Source: Virgibacillus_R byunsanensis
Lineage (GTDB): Bacteria; Bacillota; Bacilli; Bacillales; Amphibacillaceae
Direction: 5' to 3'
Length of the DNA: 64,000 nucleotides
Assembly: GCF_042675965.1 (NCBI RefSeq)
Contig: NZ_JBHTKJ010000033.1
Span: forward strand, 1 to 64,000
The notes under the pieces are model-generated. The model was not told where the DNA came from. It did no database searches and worked only from the letters and a program-made list of their open reading frames with translations. Made by a program: the position numbers and the translations under genes. Below are positions 26,810 to 34,667 of the stretch, one piece after another. How positions within the stretch are numbered: position 1 is the stretch's first letter; each line of letters begins with the position of its first letter.

Positions 26810-27241
26810 ATGGATTTTAATTTATTCATGAACGATGTAGTTGACGCTGCCCGTAAAGATATTAAAGAAGCAGGATATGAGGAGCTTACTACTCCAGATG
26901 AAGTAGATCAGGCACTTAGCCGTGAAGGTACCACACTCGTTATGGTCAATTCAGTTTGTGGTTGTGCTGGTGGTGTAGCTCGACCTGCAGCAGCTAATGC
27001 GGTACATTATGATAAACGACCAGATCACTTAGTAACTGTCTTTGCTGGTCAGGATCGTGAAGCAACTGAAAAAGCTAGAGGTTATTTTGAAGGATATGCA
27101 CCTTCATCACCTTCATTTGCTTTCTTAAAGGACGGTAAAATTGTTACAATGGTAGAACGTTCTGATATTGAAGGCTTTGGTGCAGTTGACGTAATTGGTA
27201 AGCTTCAACAAGTTTTCGATCAAAATTGTAAAGAAATTTAG
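26810..27241 (+). CDS. brxB: Bacilliredoxin BrxB (YqiW family)
   Basis: This 143-residue thioredoxin-fold protein removes bacillithiol from oxidised protein cysteines. The active-site CGC (C50 and C52) lies in NSVCGCAGGVARPA. It follows bkdB as yqiW does in B. subtilis. I prefer the ATG at 26810, giving MDFNLFMND as in relatives. The ATG at 26798 sits almost on the AAGGGGA ribosome site. A TATAAT at 26776-26781 may be the -10 of its own promoter, but no well-spaced -35 is visible. Confidence 0.93.
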   Translation: MDFNLFMNDVVDAARKDIKEAGYEELTTPDEVDQALSREGTTLVMVNSVCGCAGGVARPAAANAVHYDKRPDHLVTVFAGQDREATEKARGYFEGYAPSSPSFAFLKDGKIVTMVERSDIEGFGAVDVIGKLQQVFDQNCKEI

Positions 27242-27256
27242 TACAATTAAAAATGA

Positions 27257-27298
27257 TACTGAGGCTGTCTCAACTTATACGGGTCAGCCTCATTTTAT
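27257..27298 (+). terminator. Terminator after brxB
   Basis: An 8-bp stem (TGAGGCTG / CAGCCTCA) has a 17-nt loop and ends in ATTTTATT. Confidence 0.75.
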
Positions 27299-27340
27299 TA
27301 AAATATAGTATATAGAATAGATGATAAGGGAGATTTTATC

Positions 27341-28312
27341 GTGAAGATTGGCTATCGAACAATAAAGACTGCAATTGGTACACCAATTGCTATTTCGATT
27401 GCTCAATTATTAGGTCTAACAAATTTCGTTTCTGCAGGGATTCTTACCATACTATGTATTCAGCCATCAAGGAAGCGTTCAGTTCTCAGTGCATGGCATC
27501 GATTTGCAGCCTGTATCATTGCAATTATCTTTTCTATCATATTATTTGAGATTTTGGGCTATAACCCTGTTGCTATCGGGATCATGCTGGCTATTTTTAT
27601 TCCGGTGACAGTGATGTTAAAAATTACTCCAGGAATTGCAACTAGTTCGGTTATCATATTACATATATATAGTGCCCGACAAATCAGTACCGGGTTACTA
27701 ATAGATGAGTTCATCTTAATAGTAGTTGGTGTTGGCACAGGATTATTATTAAATTTGTACATGCCTAGTTTAGATAACAAATTGAAAGTTAAACAAGAAA
27801 AATTGGAGAATAATTTTCAGGCCATCTTAAATGAAATTGCTTTGTACATACGAGATAACAACGAAGAGTGGGATGGTAAAGAAATTACCCAGACAGAAGA
27901 AATTTTAGAAGATGCAACTGAATTAGTCTCATTAGATAGGGAAAATCACCTTTTAAGGAATGAACACCCTTATAACGACTATTTTAGTATGCGATCGAGA
28001 CAATTTGAGTTATTAAAAAAGATGTTACCATTAGTCAGCAGATTACCAAAGACTGATGCCATATCATTACAAATAGCTGCTTTTTTTGAAAAGCTATCAG
28101 ATGCAGTTCATCCAGGGAATACAGCTATTGTTTATCTGGAAGAACTAGAACTTTTGCGAACAAAATTTGATCAAGAAGAATTGCCTTCGACAAGAGAGGC
28201 TTTTGAAACAAGAGCAAATCTATTTCGCCTGCTGCATGAGATTGAAGACTACCTGTTACTTAAAGAGAAATTCAAAAAAAGTGACCTAAAGAAGAAAAAT
28301 AGAAGAGACTGA
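27341..28312 (+). CDS. yqjA: Aromatic acid exporter family membrane protein (YqjA)
   Basis: This 323-residue protein has about four to five hydrophobic helices in residues 10-145, then a soluble, charged, mostly helical C-terminal half. This is the ArAE_1 (DUF939) layout of B. subtilis YqjA. The transported substrate is unknown. The start is GTG with AAGGGAG upstream. Its stop lies inside a convergent terminator shared with the gene on the opposite strand. Confidence 0.85.
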   Translation: MKIGYRTIKTAIGTPIAISIAQLLGLTNFVSAGILTILCIQPSRKRSVLSAWHRFAACIIAIIFSIILFEILGYNPVAIGIMLAIFIPVTVMLKITPGIATSSVIILHIYSARQISTGLLIDEFILIVVGVGTGLLLNLYMPSLDNKLKVKQEKLENNFQAILNEIALYIRDNNEEWDGKEITQTEEILEDATELVSLDRENHLLRNEHPYNDYFSMRSRQFELLKKMLPLVSRLPKTDAISLQIAAFFEKLSDAVHPGNTAIVYLEELELLRTKFDQEELPSTREAFETRANLFRLLHEIEDYLLLKEKFKKSDLKKKNRRD

Positions 28313-28345
28313 ACAGATGAAAGATTGTCCAGTCTCCATTTCTTT
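28305..28345. terminator. Bidirectional terminator between yqjA and prli42
   Basis: The GAGACTG / CAGTCTC stem is followed by T-rich sequence on both strands and sits between two convergent genes. It overlaps the last codons of yqjA. Confidence 0.75.
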
Positions 28346-28347
28346 TT

Positions 28348-28491
28348 CTAAAAACTTGCAAACATAGCCAGTCCAGTTGTTATGGCTGATAGTACCATGG
28401 CAATAACCATAATATATATAACTACTTTAACTCTTCGTTCACGCTTTGATTTTCTTGGCTTAGCTGATTTATATGCCTGTTTTGCAACCAA
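28348..28491 (-). CDS. prli42: Prli42-like membrane microprotein (stressosome anchor)
   Basis: A 47-residue frame starts with TTG, preceded by GAAGGAGG 8 nt upstream. It has a lysine/arginine-rich N-terminal half (residues 4-24) and one membrane helix reading VVIYIMVIAMVLSAITTGLA, ending MFASF. This closely resembles Prli42, the Listeria miniprotein that ties the stressosome to the membrane and is conserved in Firmicutes. Here the basic N-terminal part is longer than in Listeria. It is convergent with yqjA. The identification rests on sequence resemblance only. Confidence 0.78.
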   Translation of the reverse strand: MVAKQAYKSAKPRKSKRERRVKVVIYIMVIAMVLSAITTGLAMFASF

Positions 28492-28633
28492 TGTTAAATC
28501 CTCCTTCAATCCTATGTGCTATTTATATTTTATCGTTAAAATTAGTAATGGACAAGTGGTAAAAATAATTAAACTGGAATTAGTTAATATTTAGTATAAC
28601 TATTCTAATTTACTAGAAAATGGGGGCAAATGT

Positions 28634-30280
28634 ATGAGTACAAATGAAAAATCAGAACAAGATTGGAAGTCATCGGTTGATTCAACAATAAAGCGCTTTC
28701 CGGAAAGAAAAGATTCATTTACAACATCTTCTAATATTGAGGTTGATCGACTCTATTATTCAGAAGGTGAAAATGATTCATCAGACCAGTTGGGTTTTCC
28801 TGGTCAGTATCCGTATACAAGAGGAATTCAACCAACTATGTATCGTAGTCGGTTTTGGACGATGCGCCAATATGCAGGTTTTGGTTCAGCTGAAGAAACA
28901 AACAAACGTTTTCGTTATCTATTAGACCAAGGTCAAACAGGTCTTTCTGTTGCTTTTGATCTACCTACACAAATTGGTTATGATTCTGACGATATTATGG
29001 CTGAAGGTGAAGTGGGTAAGGTAGGAGTTGCGATTGATTCCTTACACGATATGGAGCAGTTATTAGACCAAATCCCACTTGATAAAGTTAGCACCTCGAT
29101 GACAATTAATGCATCTGCATCAGTTTTACTTTGCATGTATATTGCAGTTGGGGAAAAACAAGGTGTGCCAATGGAAAAGTTAACCGGTACTATTCAAAAT
29201 GATATCTTAAAAGAATACATTGCACGTGGAACATACATCTACCCACCAAAACCGTCGATGCGATTAATTACCAATATCTTTGAATATTGTCAAAAAAACG
29301 TACCGAAATTTAACACAATTAGTATTTCAGGTTACCATATAAGAGAAGCAGGTTCGACTGCCGTTCAAGAAGCCGCATTTACCATTGCAAATGGTATTGC
29401 ATATGTTGATGCAGCACTAGAGTCAGGACTTGATGTTGATACATTTGCGCCTCGATTAGCATTCTTTTTCAATGCACACAATAACTTTTTTGAAGAGGTT
29501 GCGAAATTTCGTGCTGCAAGAAGAATTTGGGCTAAAATAATGAAGGAACAATATAAAGCCAAAGATCCAAAGAGTTGGAAAATGCGATTCCATACTCAAA
29601 CGGGCGGCTCCACACTTACAGCGCAACAGCCTGACAATAATATTGTTCGGGTAACATTGCAAGCACTGGCTGCTGTAATGGGGGGGACGCAAAGTTTACA
29701 TACAAACTCACGAGATGAAGCATTGTCATTGCCTACAGAAGACTCAGCACGAATTGCACTGCGAACACAACAAATAATTGCTAATGAGAGCGGAGTAGCA
29801 GATACAATTGATCCGTTAGGTGGATCTTATTATGTAGAAGAGTTAACAAATGTGATTGAAGAGCAAGTGCAAGAATATTTAGAGCGTATTAATGAAATTG
29901 GCGGAGCTGTACAGGCAGTGGAAGAGGGCTATATGCAGCGTGAAATTCAGCAAAATGCATACGAAACACAGAAACGAATCGAAAAAGAAGAAGAAGTAAT
30001 TGTAGGTCTAAATAAGTTCAAGATTGATGAGGAAGTCAATCCTGACCTATTGAAGGTTGATGAAGCATTGGAAAGTGCTCAAATAAAATCAATAGAAGTG
30101 ATTCGAAAAAATAGAGATCAAGAATCTGTCGATAATACGTTAGCAGCGATTAGAAAACATGTAAAAACTAAAGACACTAATTTAATTCCATTTATTTTAG
30201 ATGCTGTTAAAGCATACGCAACAATAGGGGAAATCTGTAACGTTTTACGTGATGAATTTGGAGAGTATATAGGAATGTAG
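28634..30280 (+). CDS. mutB: Methylmalonyl-CoA mutase large subunit
   Basis: This 548-residue TIM-barrel subunit lacks the C-terminal cobalamin domain, which is supplied by the next gene. The substrate-specificity residues match methylmalonyl-CoA mutase: Y70 in PTMYRSRFW and R198 in IARGTYIYPP. Isobutyryl-CoA mutases would have Phe and Gln there. The other signatures, TIQNDILKE and SISGYHIREAG, are intact. The enzyme interconverts succinyl-CoA and methylmalonyl-CoA, so with the downstream genes it links propionyl-CoA, from branched-chain and odd-chain breakdown, to the citric acid cycle. GGGGGCAAATGT precedes the ATG. Confidence 0.93.
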   Translation: MSTNEKSEQDWKSSVDSTIKRFPERKDSFTTSSNIEVDRLYYSEGENDSSDQLGFPGQYPYTRGIQPTMYRSRFWTMRQYAGFGSAEETNKRFRYLLDQGQTGLSVAFDLPTQIGYDSDDIMAEGEVGKVGVAIDSLHDMEQLLDQIPLDKVSTSMTINASASVLLCMYIAVGEKQGVPMEKLTGTIQNDILKEYIARGTYIYPPKPSMRLITNIFEYCQKNVPKFNTISISGYHIREAGSTAVQEAAFTIANGIAYVDAALESGLDVDTFAPRLAFFFNAHNNFFEEVAKFRAARRIWAKIMKEQYKAKDPKSWKMRFHTQTGGSTLTAQQPDNNIVRVTLQALAAVMGGTQSLHTNSRDEALSLPTEDSARIALRTQQIIANESGVADTIDPLGGSYYVEELTNVIEEQVQEYLERINEIGGAVQAVEEGYMQREIQQNAYETQKRIEKEEEVIVGLNKFKIDEEVNPDLLKVDEALESAQIKSIEVIRKNRDQESVDNTLAAIRKHVKTKDTNLIPFILDAVKAYATIGEICNVLRDEFGEYIGM

Positions 30281-30295
30281 AAGGGAGAAAGTCAT

Positions 30296-31117
30296 ATGGG
30301 GAAAATTCGAGTATTAATTGCAAAACCAGGTTTGGATGGTCATGATCGGGGGGCATTAGTTATAGCGCAAGCATTACGTGATCATGGGATGGAAGTTATC
30401 TATACAGGATTAAGACAAACTCCTGTACAAATAGCCCAGGCAGCAGTGCAGGAGGATGTGGATGTCATTGGTTTATCATCTTTATCAGGTGCACATCGAA
30501 CGCTATTTCCAAAAGTTATTGATGCCTTAAAAGAGCGTAATGCTCTTGATATTCCTGTTGTGGCTGGTGGGGTTATCCCAAGTGAAGATATCTCTTTTTT
30601 AGAAGAAAAGGGTATAAATAAAATTTTCACTAGTGGTTCATCAACCGATGTTCTAGCAAACTATATAAAGCAGTTAATAGAACCAGAAGAAACAGTGGTA
30701 GAAAGTCCTAAAAAGATTGCTCATATAGGTATTGCTGTAAACAGTATTGATGCTGCTATACCTTTTTATATGAATTCTTTAGGTTTAGAGCTAGAAGGTG
30801 TGGAGACGGTAGAATCTGAGGGAGTTAAAGTTGCCTTTTTAAGAATTGGTGAATCACGTTTTGAATTACTCGAAGCACTAAGTGATTCTTCTCCAATCCG
30901 TCAATTTATTAATAAAAAAGGGGAGGGCGTTCATCATATTGCTATGGAAGTAGATAATATCACCGAACGCCTCGACCAACTTCGGAAAGAAGGAATTAAA
31001 CTAATAAATGACGAACCGAAACAAGGCGCTCATAATAGTCAAATTGCTTTTGTTCATCCAAAAGCTGCAAATGGGGTATTATTCGAGTTGTGCCAGCACA
31101 CAGAAGGAAGTGAGTAA
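30296..31117 (+). CDS. Fused cobalamin-binding domain and methylmalonyl-CoA epimerase
   Basis: This 273-residue two-domain protein has a B12-binding domain at residues 1-130 with the DxHxxG motif (D14, H16, G19), LSSLSGAH and a GGVIP loop. Residues about 138-268 form a glyoxalase-fold epimerase domain, starting IAHIGIAVNSIDAAIPFY and containing HHIAMEVD and the end ANGVLFEL. The first domain should pair with the mutase barrel encoded just upstream, and the second turns S- into R-methylmalonyl-CoA. In many Bacillus these are separate proteins. No stop or frameshift lies between the domains. AGGGAGAAA precedes the ATG, and the next gene starts 2 nt after its stop. Confidence 0.9.
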   Translation: MGKIRVLIAKPGLDGHDRGALVIAQALRDHGMEVIYTGLRQTPVQIAQAAVQEDVDVIGLSSLSGAHRTLFPKVIDALKERNALDIPVVAGGVIPSEDISFLEEKGINKIFTSGSSTDVLANYIKQLIEPEETVVESPKKIAHIGIAVNSIDAAIPFYMNSLGLELEGVETVESEGVKVAFLRIGESRFELLEALSDSSPIRQFINKKGEGVHHIAMEVDNITERLDQLRKEGIKLINDEPKQGAHNSQIAFVHPKAANGVLFELCQHTEGSE

Positions 31118-31119
31118 TA

Positions 31120-32667
31120 ATGGACATTTTCGATAAAATTAACGAACTTTATGATAAACGCAGAATGGTTGAACTTGGTGGTGGGGATGAACGCATACAG
31201 AAGCAGCATGCAAAGGGGAAGATGACAGCTAGAGAACGTATCGATTATTTATTGGATGAAGGAACATTTGTAGAATTAAATCCTTTCATGGAACATCGTG
31301 GAACTGACTTCGGAATGGATAACAACATCGCTAAAGGCGAAGGCGTCGTTACTGGATATGGCAAAGTTAACGGTAAAGCAATCTATTTATTTGCTCAGGA
31401 TTTTACTGTATATGGTGGAGCACTAGGAGAAATGCATGGTAAAAAGATTGCTGCTGTTATGGACTTAGCAGCGAAAAACGGCGTTCCATTTATCGGATTA
31501 AATGATTCTGGAGGAGCGCGAATACAAGAAGGTGTTTCATCTCTGGATGGATATGGACAAGTATTTTACCGTAATTCTATTTATTCAGGTGTCATCCCTC
31601 AAATTTCAGTTATTATGGGGCCAAGTGCAGGTGGTGCTGTTTATTCACCTGCCATAACTGACTTTGTTATAATGGTTGAAAAAACATCTCAAATGTTCAT
31701 AACAGGCCCAAAAGTAATTGAAACAGTAACTGGTGAACAAATTTCAGCTGAAGACTTGGGTGGGGCACATATTCATAACTCAAAGAGTGGCAATGCTCAT
31801 ATTAAAACAGAGAATGAAGAAGAAGCTTTAGATGCTGTGCGTAGTTTGATAGCCTATTTACCTGCAAACAACAAAGAAAAAGCATCCATTGAAACAACGG
31901 AAAAGGAAGATAACCTAAGGCCTGACTTAACCGATATTGTCCCTTTTGATGCAATACGCCCGTATGATGTCAAAAAAGTGATTGAACAGGTTGTGGATAC
32001 AGATAGTTTCTTTGAAATACATAAAAACTTTGCAAAAAATATTGTGGTTGGTTTTGCTCGTATAAAAGGAGAAACAGTTGGACTTGTATGCAACCAGCCC
32101 AAATATTTAGCAGGAGGGTTAGACATTGATTCTAGTGATAAAGCAGCCCGGTTTATCCGATTTTGTGATTCATTTAATATTCCGTTGATCACATTTGAAG
32201 ATGTAACAGGCTTTTTCCCAGGTATAAAGCAAGAGCATGGGGGAATCATTCGTCATGGTGCAAAGATCTTGTACGCATACTCAGAAGCAACCGTTCCGAA
32301 AATCACCATTATTACACGAAAAGCATATGGCGGTGCATATGTAGCGTTGAATAGTAAGTCGATTGGTGCTGATCTTGTATACGCTTGGCCAAATGCCGAA
32401 ATAGCTGTAATGGGTCCAGAAGGTGCTGCGAACATCATCTTTGCAAAGGAAATTGCAGAAAGTGAAAACCCAGAACGAACACGTCAAGACAAGATCGACA
32501 CGTACCGAGAAAAGTTTGCCAATCCATATGTCGCAGCTGGATTAGGAATGGTTGATGATGTAATTGACCCAAGAGAAACACGTATTAAGCTTATCCAAGC
32601 CTTGGAGATGCTTTCTAATAAGCAAGAAGATCGACCAAAGAAAAAACACGGCAATATACCATTATAG
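31120..32667 (+). CDS. Acyl-CoA (propionyl-CoA) carboxylase carboxyltransferase subunit
   Basis: This 515-residue biotin-dependent carboxyltransferase has both crotonase-like halves: DSGGARIQEGVSSLDGYG and MGPSAGGAVYSPA in the first, and DVTGFFPG and RKAYGGAYVAL in the second. It is equivalent to B. subtilis YqjD. The likely reaction is propionyl-CoA to methylmalonyl-CoA, fitting the mutase and epimerase just upstream. No dedicated biotin carboxylase/carrier subunit is nearby; AccC/AccB at the left end or a distant gene could serve. Confidence 0.9.
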   Translation: MDIFDKINELYDKRRMVELGGGDERIQKQHAKGKMTARERIDYLLDEGTFVELNPFMEHRGTDFGMDNNIAKGEGVVTGYGKVNGKAIYLFAQDFTVYGGALGEMHGKKIAAVMDLAAKNGVPFIGLNDSGGARIQEGVSSLDGYGQVFYRNSIYSGVIPQISVIMGPSAGGAVYSPAITDFVIMVEKTSQMFITGPKVIETVTGEQISAEDLGGAHIHNSKSGNAHIKTENEEEALDAVRSLIAYLPANNKEKASIETTEKEDNLRPDLTDIVPFDAIRPYDVKKVIEQVVDTDSFFEIHKNFAKNIVVGFARIKGETVGLVCNQPKYLAGGLDIDSSDKAARFIRFCDSFNIPLITFEDVTGFFPGIKQEHGGIIRHGAKILYAYSEATVPKITIITRKAYGGAYVALNSKSIGADLVYAWPNAEIAVMGPEGAANIIFAKEIAESENPERTRQDKIDTYREKFANPYVAAGLGMVDDVIDPRETRIKLIQALEMLSNKQEDRPKKKHGNIPL

Positions 32668-32694
32668 TTAGACGTACACATAGGAGGATTTATA

Positions 32695-33819
32695 ATGACA
32701 GCAGTAAATCAAGAAAGATTAATTAATGAATTTTTTGAACTAGTGAAAGTTGATTCAGAAACAAAATTTGAAGCTGAAATTGCTGAAGTGCTAAAAAAGA
32801 AATTTACAGACCTTGGAGTTGAAGTGATAGAGGATTCCAGTAAAGAAGAGACGGGTCATAGTGCAGGAAACCTTATCTGTACATTAAAAGGAAATAAAGA
32901 AGGTGTTGATCCCATTTATTTCACCTCTCACATGGATACAGTTGTTCCAGGTAAAGGGATTAAACCATCAATTAAAGATGGCTATATTGTTTCAGATGGA
33001 ACAACCATTCTAGGTGCAGATGATAAAGCTGGTCTTGCCGCAATTTTTGAATCTATTCGTTCTTTACAAGAAAACAATATACAACACGGGGATATACAGT
33101 TTGTTATAACGGTTGGGGAAGAATCTGGTTTGGTAGGTGCTAAAGCATTAGATAAGTCCTTACTAAATGCAAACTATGGATATGCAATTGATAGCAATGG
33201 AACAGTTGGTGATATTATAGTAGCAGCACCAACCCAAGCGAAGCTGTTTACCGTGATTAAAGGAAAAACAGCACACGCTGGTGTCGCACCAGAAAAGGGT
33301 GTTTCTGCAATAACAATCGCAGCAAAAGCGATAGCTAAAATGCCACTTGGTCGCATTGACGAGGAGACAACTGCAAATATAGGGCGTTTTGAAGGTGGCA
33401 AACAAACCAATATAGTCGTTGATCACGTTGAAATATTAGCAGAAGCTCGTTCATTGATTCCAGAGAAAATGGAAGATCAAGTTACTAAAATGAAAGAAGC
33501 ATTTGAGAAAACAGCAGAGGAACTTGGAGGAAAAGCGGAAGTCGATGTGAAAATCATGTATCCTGGTTTTAAGCGTGCTGAAGGGGACCAAGTTGTAGAG
33601 GTCGCTCGAAATGCGGCAAAAGCGATTGGCAGAGAAAGTAAACTATTAAAAAGCGGTGGTGGCAGTGATGCTAATGTAATCGCTGGACTAGGAATTCCAA
33701 CTGTAAACTTAGCAGTTGGATACGAAGAAATTCATACAACAAATGAACGAATCGCTGTTGATGAACTGGTAAAGATCGCTGAACTGGTTACTGAGATTAT
33801 GAAAGAAGTAGCAAAGTAA
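32695..33819 (+). CDS. yqjE: M20/M42-type tripeptidase (YqjE)
   Basis: This 374-residue zinc peptidase of the PepT-like family has metal-site stretches FTSHMDTVVPG, LGADDKAGLAA and TVGEESGLVGA, and the final histidine in GYEEIHTTNER. It probably cleaves small peptides in the cytoplasm. GGAGGATTTATA precedes the ATG, 27 nt after the carboxylase gene. A strong terminator follows and closes this operon. Confidence 0.9.
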   Translation: MTAVNQERLINEFFELVKVDSETKFEAEIAEVLKKKFTDLGVEVIEDSSKEETGHSAGNLICTLKGNKEGVDPIYFTSHMDTVVPGKGIKPSIKDGYIVSDGTTILGADDKAGLAAIFESIRSLQENNIQHGDIQFVITVGEESGLVGAKALDKSLLNANYGYAIDSNGTVGDIIVAAPTQAKLFTVIKGKTAHAGVAPEKGVSAITIAAKAIAKMPLGRIDEETTANIGRFEGGKQTNIVVDHVEILAEARSLIPEKMEDQVTKMKEAFEKTAEELGGKAEVDVKIMYPGFKRAEGDQVVEVARNAAKAIGRESKLLKSGGGSDANVIAGLGIPTVNLAVGYEEIHTTNERIAVDELVKIAELVTEIMKEVAK

Positions 33820-33831
33820 ATGGAACAAAAT

Positions 33832-33869
33832 CCCTGTTAGGTAGATGATCCTAACAGGGTACTTTTTTT
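33832..33869 (+). terminator. Terminator after yqjE
   Basis: A 10-bp perfect stem (CCCTGTTAGG / CCTAACAGGG) with an 8-nt loop is followed by seven T. Confidence 0.92.
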
Positions 33870-33870
33870 A

Positions 33871-34618
33871 GGTTGTTTTCGTAAAGCAAGTTGCTTTTGA
33901 GAGAATAGGTATAAACTGCGACTTAACTTTAGGCTTATTTCTAAGAACGCGTGCTATTGCCGTCGTCTGGAATCGCTACGGTCGGATGCTTTCCGCGGGC
34001 ACGGCTTCAGCCTCCGAAGCGGAAAACCACCGCTTCGGTGTCTTCAGATACGTGCTGTTCCCGCAGGACAAGGAGAGCTTCGACAGCGTTACATCGCACG
34101 CAGAAAATTGGTTTATATTTTCAAGGAGTCACCGCCCTCCGCTCACCCTGACTGGTAAGGGGTTCTATTAATACTAATACAGTCCCACGACAGTAACAGA
34201 AATAACAGCAGAGGGAATACACGTAGACTCCTTGAAAATGTAAAGACCACATTTTCCTCGTGCGATGCCAAGCTATGTAGCTTTCCTTGTCCTGTGGGAG
34301 CAGAGGCCTAGGAGGCTGTCCGACGAAGTGAAATTGCCGAATATTTATTCAAAATATGGTGGATTATACATTAATAATTCAGTGTGAATGCATATATATT
34401 CACAGAAATTATTCCATCGGACAGCCTCCTAGGAGGCTCATCGGCCGCCCACGGGTAGAAGACACTGCGCAGTGAAACGAAGCAGATGTCGCACTTGTAC
34501 CCGGATGGGTGAAAGCGAAGTGTAATTCCGTAGCGGTAGGTTAACCGTCACATCAAGTTATGTCGCAGTTTACATCAACTATGAAGATGAAAAGGCATCA
34601 ATGCGTACGAAAACAGCC
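33871..34618. repeat. R1 dispersed repeat, copy 2
   Basis: This 748-bp gene-free element has terminal inverted repeats GGTTGTTTTCGTA and TACGAAAACAGCC (12 of 13). It starts right after the terminator T run and ends next to another T run, with TTTTTTA on both sides as a possible target duplication. It carries a 125-bp nested unit (34308-34432) and a pair of mutually inverted inserts of about 64 bp (34066-34130 and 34227-34291). Short open frames here are not shared with the other copies. Confidence 0.85.
34312..34428. mobile_element. 117-bp MITE-like element nested in R1 copy 2
   Basis: The perfect terminal inverted repeats are GAGGCTGTCCGA and TCGGACAGCCTC, with CTAG directly on both outer sides. 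R1 copy 1 has a single CTAG at the matching place, so CTAG is a 4-bp target duplication. The element is identical to 44085-44201. Confidence 0.82.
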
Positions 34619-34626
34619 CTTTTTTA

Positions 34627-34635
34627 TGCTATAAT
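34627..34635 (+). promoter_or_regulatory. Extended -10 promoter candidate for dinB
   Basis: TGCTATAAT lies 33 bp before the dinB start and 9 bp after the R1 right end. Any -35 contact would fall inside the repeat; I see no good -35 hexamer. Confidence 0.45.
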
Positions 34636-34667
34636 ATTAATATAGTCTATTAGTGTAAAGGGATGTA

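Noticed and set aside
28382..28594. Plus-strand frame of 70 codons after yqjA
   Set aside because: It is antisense to the better supported Prli42-like gene and lacks a ribosome site.
33951..34171. Two overlapping short frames inside R1 copy 2
   Set aside because: They lie in palindromic repeat sequence, with no matching frame in copy 1 and no ribosome site.
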